A stretch of 64,000 nt of DNA. Source: JALUZX01 sp964561605. GTDB lineage: Bacteria > Planctomycetota > UBA1135 > JALUZX01. The translations under genes and the position numbers were made by a program. Numbering within the stretch: position 1 is the stretch's first letter; every line of letters starts with the position of its first letter. The notes under the pieces were generated by a model. That model was not told where the DNA came from, searched no databases, and saw only the letters and a list, made by a program, of their open reading frames with translations. Below, piece after piece: positions 61,315 to 64,000 of this stretch. The stretch covers positions 181,053 to 245,052 of the forward strand of contig CAZLQD010000025.1 of assembly GCA_964561605.1 (NCBI GenBank), given 5' to 3'.

Positions 61315-62235
61315 GTGAAGGAACACCCGGTCGCTCTGGTGGGTTGCGGAGGATACGGGGCCTGCCTGGCCGAGGCCTCGAGGCGGATTCCAGGGGTGGT
61401 CCTGGAGTGGGGATTCGATCCGAGGCTGGGCCGGCCCGAGGCCTTGGGCTTGAAGCCTGCTCCTTCCTTTCGGGCTCTCCTGGAGGATCCCGGCCTGGAG
61501 GCCCTGCTCCTGGCCACGCCCAATTCCCGCCACAAGGAACAGGTCCTGGCCGCCCTGGAGGCGGGGAAGGCCGTTTACGTGGAGAAGCCCCTGGCTCCCC
61601 GGGCCTCCGAGGGAGAGGAGATGGGCCGGGCCGCCGCGGAGAAGGGCCTGACCCTGGTCGTGGGCCACAACCTGGAGGCCCTGGCGCCCCTGGCCCGGTT
61701 CAAGGAGGTCCTTTCCCGGCGGGGAGCCCCTTTTCTCTCCGTCCGGGGAGTGGCCTCCAGGAAGATGGGAGGGCCCAGGGAGGAGGGAGCCTGGCGCTTC
61801 GATCCCAGGGAGTGTCCCGCCGGCGCCTTGCACCAATTGGGGATCCACCTGGTGGGGATCTTCCTCTCCTGGTTCGGTCCCGCCCGGGAGGTGACTCTGG
61901 AAAGGGGGAGAGAGGAGAGAGGCCTCCTCCTGGAAGGGGCCCTGGCATGGAAGGCCGGCGGCGGCCTTCCCATCCGGGTGGAGTCGGACTACCTGGGGAG
62001 AGGGGGGATCCTGGAGATCCACGTGGAGACCCAAGAGGGTGAGTTCCACCTCGTGCCGGGCCTGATCAAGGGGCCTGGGATCTACGAGACCTGGGACGTG
62101 GAAGAGGAGTTCCGCAGGAGCCGGGTGGTCTACCTGGCCCGTTTCCTGGAAGCCCTCGAGGCGGGTGAGCCCGGGAACTGGGCCCACGCCCTTGCGGCCT
62201 CCCTGGTGCTGGACGAGGGGCTCCGGTCGTGCTGA
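61315..62235 (+). CDS. Gfo/Idh/MocA-family oxidoreductase
   Basis: 306 residues from the GTG at 61315. An ATG at 61267 would leave only 18 bases to the divergent gene and adds a basic tail, so the inner start is preferred. The Rossmann loop VALVGCGGYGACLAEA is followed by LLATPNSRHKEQVLAALEAGKAVYVEKPLA (the EKP motif), then VVGHNL and the substrate domain with PAGALHQLGIHLVG. It oxidises a sugar, inositol or similar with NAD(P)+. It is divergent to the isomerase/symporter pair, which suggests a joint catabolic route. Confidence 0.88.
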   Translation: MKEHPVALVGCGGYGACLAEASRRIPGVVLEWGFDPRLGRPEALGLKPAPSFRALLEDPGLEALLLATPNSRHKEQVLAALEAGKAVYVEKPLAPRASEGEEMGRAAAEKGLTLVVGHNLEALAPLARFKEVLSRRGAPFLSVRGVASRKMGGPREEGAWRFDPRECPAGALHQLGIHLVGIFLSWFGPAREVTLERGREERGLLLEGALAWKAGGGLPIRVESDYLGRGGILEIHVETQEGEFHLVPGLIKGPGIYETWDVEEEFRRSRVVYLARFLEALEAGEPGNWAHALAASLVLDEGLRSC

Positions 62236-64000
62236 AGCGCGGAGGAGGACTCCCGGGACTTCTCCTGGCCCTGGTCGTCCACCTCTTCCTGGGGACCTCC
62301 TACCTCCTCACCACACCCGCTTTCGAGGCTCCCGACGAAGGGGACCACCTCTGGGCCGTCTGGTTCCTGGAGAGGACCTGGACCCTGCCTCTCCCAAGGG
62401 GAGCGGCCAAGTATTGCGGGAAACCGGAGATGGCCTGGAGGGAGCACGACCTGGGCCACCATCCGCCCCTCTACTACGGGATCCTGGCCGGTGCGGAACG
62501 CATCTTCCTTTCCCGTGATCTGGGCCCCACCTGGCACCCGAACCCGGATTTCCTGACCCGGGGAGGGAAGTCCCGCTTCAAGGACCTCCACGGCTGGGAC
62601 GAAAGGGCCGGGACGATGAGCGGCGAGGTCCGGGCCTTCCTGCTTCTCCGCTTCTTCTCGATCCTTTGCGGGCTCGTCGTGGTGTGGGGGGCCTGGGCCC
62701 TTGCGAAGGAGGTCTTTCCCGCCAGGCCCGGACTCTGGATGGCCTCGGCCCTGGTGGTGGCCTGCCTCCCCCAGTTCTCGGCCACCTTCTCCGTCCTGGA
62801 CAACGGGAACCTGGCGGCGGCCCTGGCGGCGCCGGCCCTGGTCCTCCTCGCCCGGGCGATACGGACAGGCGGAATCCGGGCCCGGGAAGGCGTCCTCCTG
62901 GGGTGCCTCATGGGGGCGGCTCTCATGGCCAAGCTCACGGCCGTCTACCTTCCGCCGGCGGCCTTCCTGGTCCTTGCGGCCGCCCTCTGGCGGAAAGGGA
63001 GGCCCGGGATTTCCCTTCTCGGGCCCGCCGGTTGGGCCGCTCTCTTCCTCCTCCTCCTTTCAGGCTGGTTCTTCCTCAGGAACTACCTCCTCTTCGGGGA
63101 TCCCACGGCGGAGGCGCCCAAGCTGATCGGGTACGCTTCCAACAGGGTTCCGGCCGGCAGGGTGGCGGAATATCTCCTTGGAGCCTTTCCGGTAAGGACC
63201 TGGGAGACCTTCACGGGTTCCTTCGGGTGGGGGAGCCTTCTCCTTCCCGGCCCGGCCAGGACGATCCTGCTTCTCCTCGGCGCCCTGGCGGCGGCGGGTT
63301 GGATCGCCGGGGCGGGAAGGATCCTCCGGGGAGGGGGGTGCGGAAGGACGGCACTCTTCCTCCTGGTCTGCCTCCTCCTCTCCTTCGCCGGGCTGGTTCA
63401 ATACAACCGGGTCTTCGTCCAACCCCAGGGCCGTTACCTCTTCGCCGCCCTTCCCGCCGCGGGGGTCCTTGCGGCAGGAGGGCTCTCGGGAATCCTGTCC
63501 TTCCTCCCTGGAAGAAAGACTCCTGGGATCGCGGGAAGGAGCCTGGCCTGGGCCTGGGTGCTCTTCGCCGCCTGGACCTTCTTCTTCTGGTTCCGCCCGG
63601 CCTTCACCCTGGGGAGACCCGCGGCGGGCCCCCTGGATGCCTGCCTCACCTTCGGCCTCTGCACCCCCCCCTCCTCCGGCCAACCGAGGATCCGCCTGGA
63701 GGAACCGGCCGACGGGGCGGAGCTGGACTCTCCCCCCACATTCAGGTGGAAGCTTCCCGGCGGCTGGGAAGGCCGGGTGGTGAGCCTCCACTGCGTGCGG
63801 CCGGAAGGGTCCCTCCTCTTCGCGACCTGGGAGTGGCCCAGGATCGAGATCGGCGGGGAAAGCTGGACCATGCCGGCCTGGGCCTGGAAATCCCTGCCCA
63901 AGGGGATCCCCCTGAAATGGAAAGTGCGGGTCGTCCCGGACCGGTCCAAAGGGGAGTCCGTGGACGAAATGCCCGAAAGTGAATTCAGGACCCTGGTCCG
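62229..64000 (+). CDS. DUF2142/GT-C-like multi-pass membrane protein (3' end outside window)
   Basis: Open to the window end from the GTG at 62229, which overlaps the oxidoreductase stop by seven bases; about 590 residues are visible. The first membrane segment is followed by TTPAFEAPDEGDHLWAVWF and GHHPPLYYGILAGAERIF, close to the start of DUF2142 and PMT-type membrane proteins. About ten hydrophobic segments follow, with RVFVQPQGRYLFAALPAAG near the end. The C-terminal soluble stretch (RIRLEEPADGAELDSPPTFR) looks like an Ig-like or Fn3-type domain. Probably envelope glycan assembly; not certain. Confidence 0.75.
   Translation, partial: MLKRGGGLPGLLLALVVHLFLGTSYLLTTPAFEAPDEGDHLWAVWFLERTWTLPLPRGAAKYCGKPEMAWREHDLGHHPPLYYGILAGAERIFLSRDLGPTWHPNPDFLTRGGKSRFKDLHGWDERAGTMSGEVRAFLLLRFFSILCGLVVVWGAWALAKEVFPARPGLWMASALVVACLPQFSATFSVLDNGNLAAALAAPALVLLARAIRTGGIRAREGVLLGCLMGAALMAKLTAVYLPPAAFLVLAAALWRKGRPGISLLGPAGWAALFLLLLSGWFFLRNYLLFGDPTAEAPKLIGYASNRVPAGRVAEYLLGAFPVRTWETFTGSFGWGSLLLPGPARTILLLLGALAAAGWIAGAGRILRGGGCGRTALFLLVCLLLSFAGLVQYNRVFVQPQGRYLFAALPAAGVLAAGGLSGILSFLPGRKTPGIAGRSLAWAWVLFAAWTFFFWFRPAFTLGRPAAGPLDACLTFGLCTPPSSGQPRIRLEEPADGAELDSPPTFRWKLPGGWEGRVVSLHCVRPEGSLLFATWEWPRIEIGGESWTMPAWAWKSLPKGIPLKWKVRVVPDRSKGESVDEMPESEFRTLV

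Noticed and set aside
1..64000. CRISPR arrays, insertion sequences, prophage or integrase genes
   Set aside because: No regularly spaced direct repeats, transposase or integrase motifs were seen anywhere on either strand.

Overview
The window is very GC-rich bacterial DNA with a dense, mostly housekeeping-plus-secretome gene set. Both tRNA genes carry an encoded CCA. Start codons are a mix of ATG, GTG and TTG, often behind AGGAGG-like sites, and neighbouring genes often overlap by 4 bases (ATGA, GTGA, TTGA). There are many large secreted or lipid-anchored proteins of unknown role, a Ser/Thr kinase, a PilZ protein, an orphan EboE protein and a recurring beta-rich domain ending in a 'PIPxxPxLxG...FQW' signature. 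From what I know of these families this best fits Planctomycetota or a nearby high-GC lineage. That is an inference, because there is no rRNA in the window.

Layout. 0-3.2 kb: end of a DHH phosphoesterase, ThiD, and an acyl-CoA synthetase on the minus strand. 3.2-6.4 kb: tRNA-Gly with its own promoter and terminator, an EEP-fold lipoprotein, EboE, and a membrane-anchored unknown. 6.4-7.4 kb: two minus-strand unknowns. 7.9-9.8 kb: PlsY and GpsA (glycerophospholipid entry), then tRNA-Pro. 10-11.7 kb: a secreted protein and a TPR segment split by an in-frame TGA. 11.8-17.7 kb: Nudix-like protein, degenerate PAS histidine kinase, nucleotide-sugar dehydrogenase, MTA phosphorylase, and P5C dehydrogenase. 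17.8-25.1 kb: four secreted proteins (beta-helix/FG-GAP, SGNH-like, kelch, and an unknown), with a fifth at 29.2-30.7 kb, sharing a beta-rich module. 25.1-29.0 kb: glycolate oxidase subunits GlcD-GlcE-GlcF. 30.8-37.7 kb: a GT-C membrane protein, a thioredoxin-like secreted protein interrupted by an in-frame TGA, a metallophosphoesterase, a cyclodeaminase-family protein, and a large lipoprotein. 37.9-47.3 kb: a kinase-like protein with an H-box, an OB-exonuclease fusion, an HTH-EIIA protein, HEAT-like and metzincin-like secreted proteins, a Ser/Thr kinase, a methyltransferase, and a TPR lipoprotein. 47.3-64 kb: membrane proteins, an eleven-repeat CarboxypepD_reg protein, PilZ, a P-loop kinase with an OPA transporter, a HEAT-like secreted protein, a sugar cluster (SSS symporter, TIM-barrel isomerase, Gfo/Idh oxidoreductase), and a GT-C-like membrane protein that runs off the end.

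Most interesting. Two secreted proteins (TGA at 11183 and at 32857) each have a single in-frame TGA with open reading frame on both sides. Both TGAs are followed almost at once by nearly the same 18-base stretch, giving the peptide contexts (stop)GGLCGA and (stop)AGGHCGA. Each is also followed by a GC-rich hairpin whose loop begins with G about 21-26 bases downstream, as expected of a bacterial SECIS element. They are candidate new selenoproteins. Pseudogenes or sequencing errors are the alternatives. No selA, selB, selD or tRNA-Sec lies in this window.
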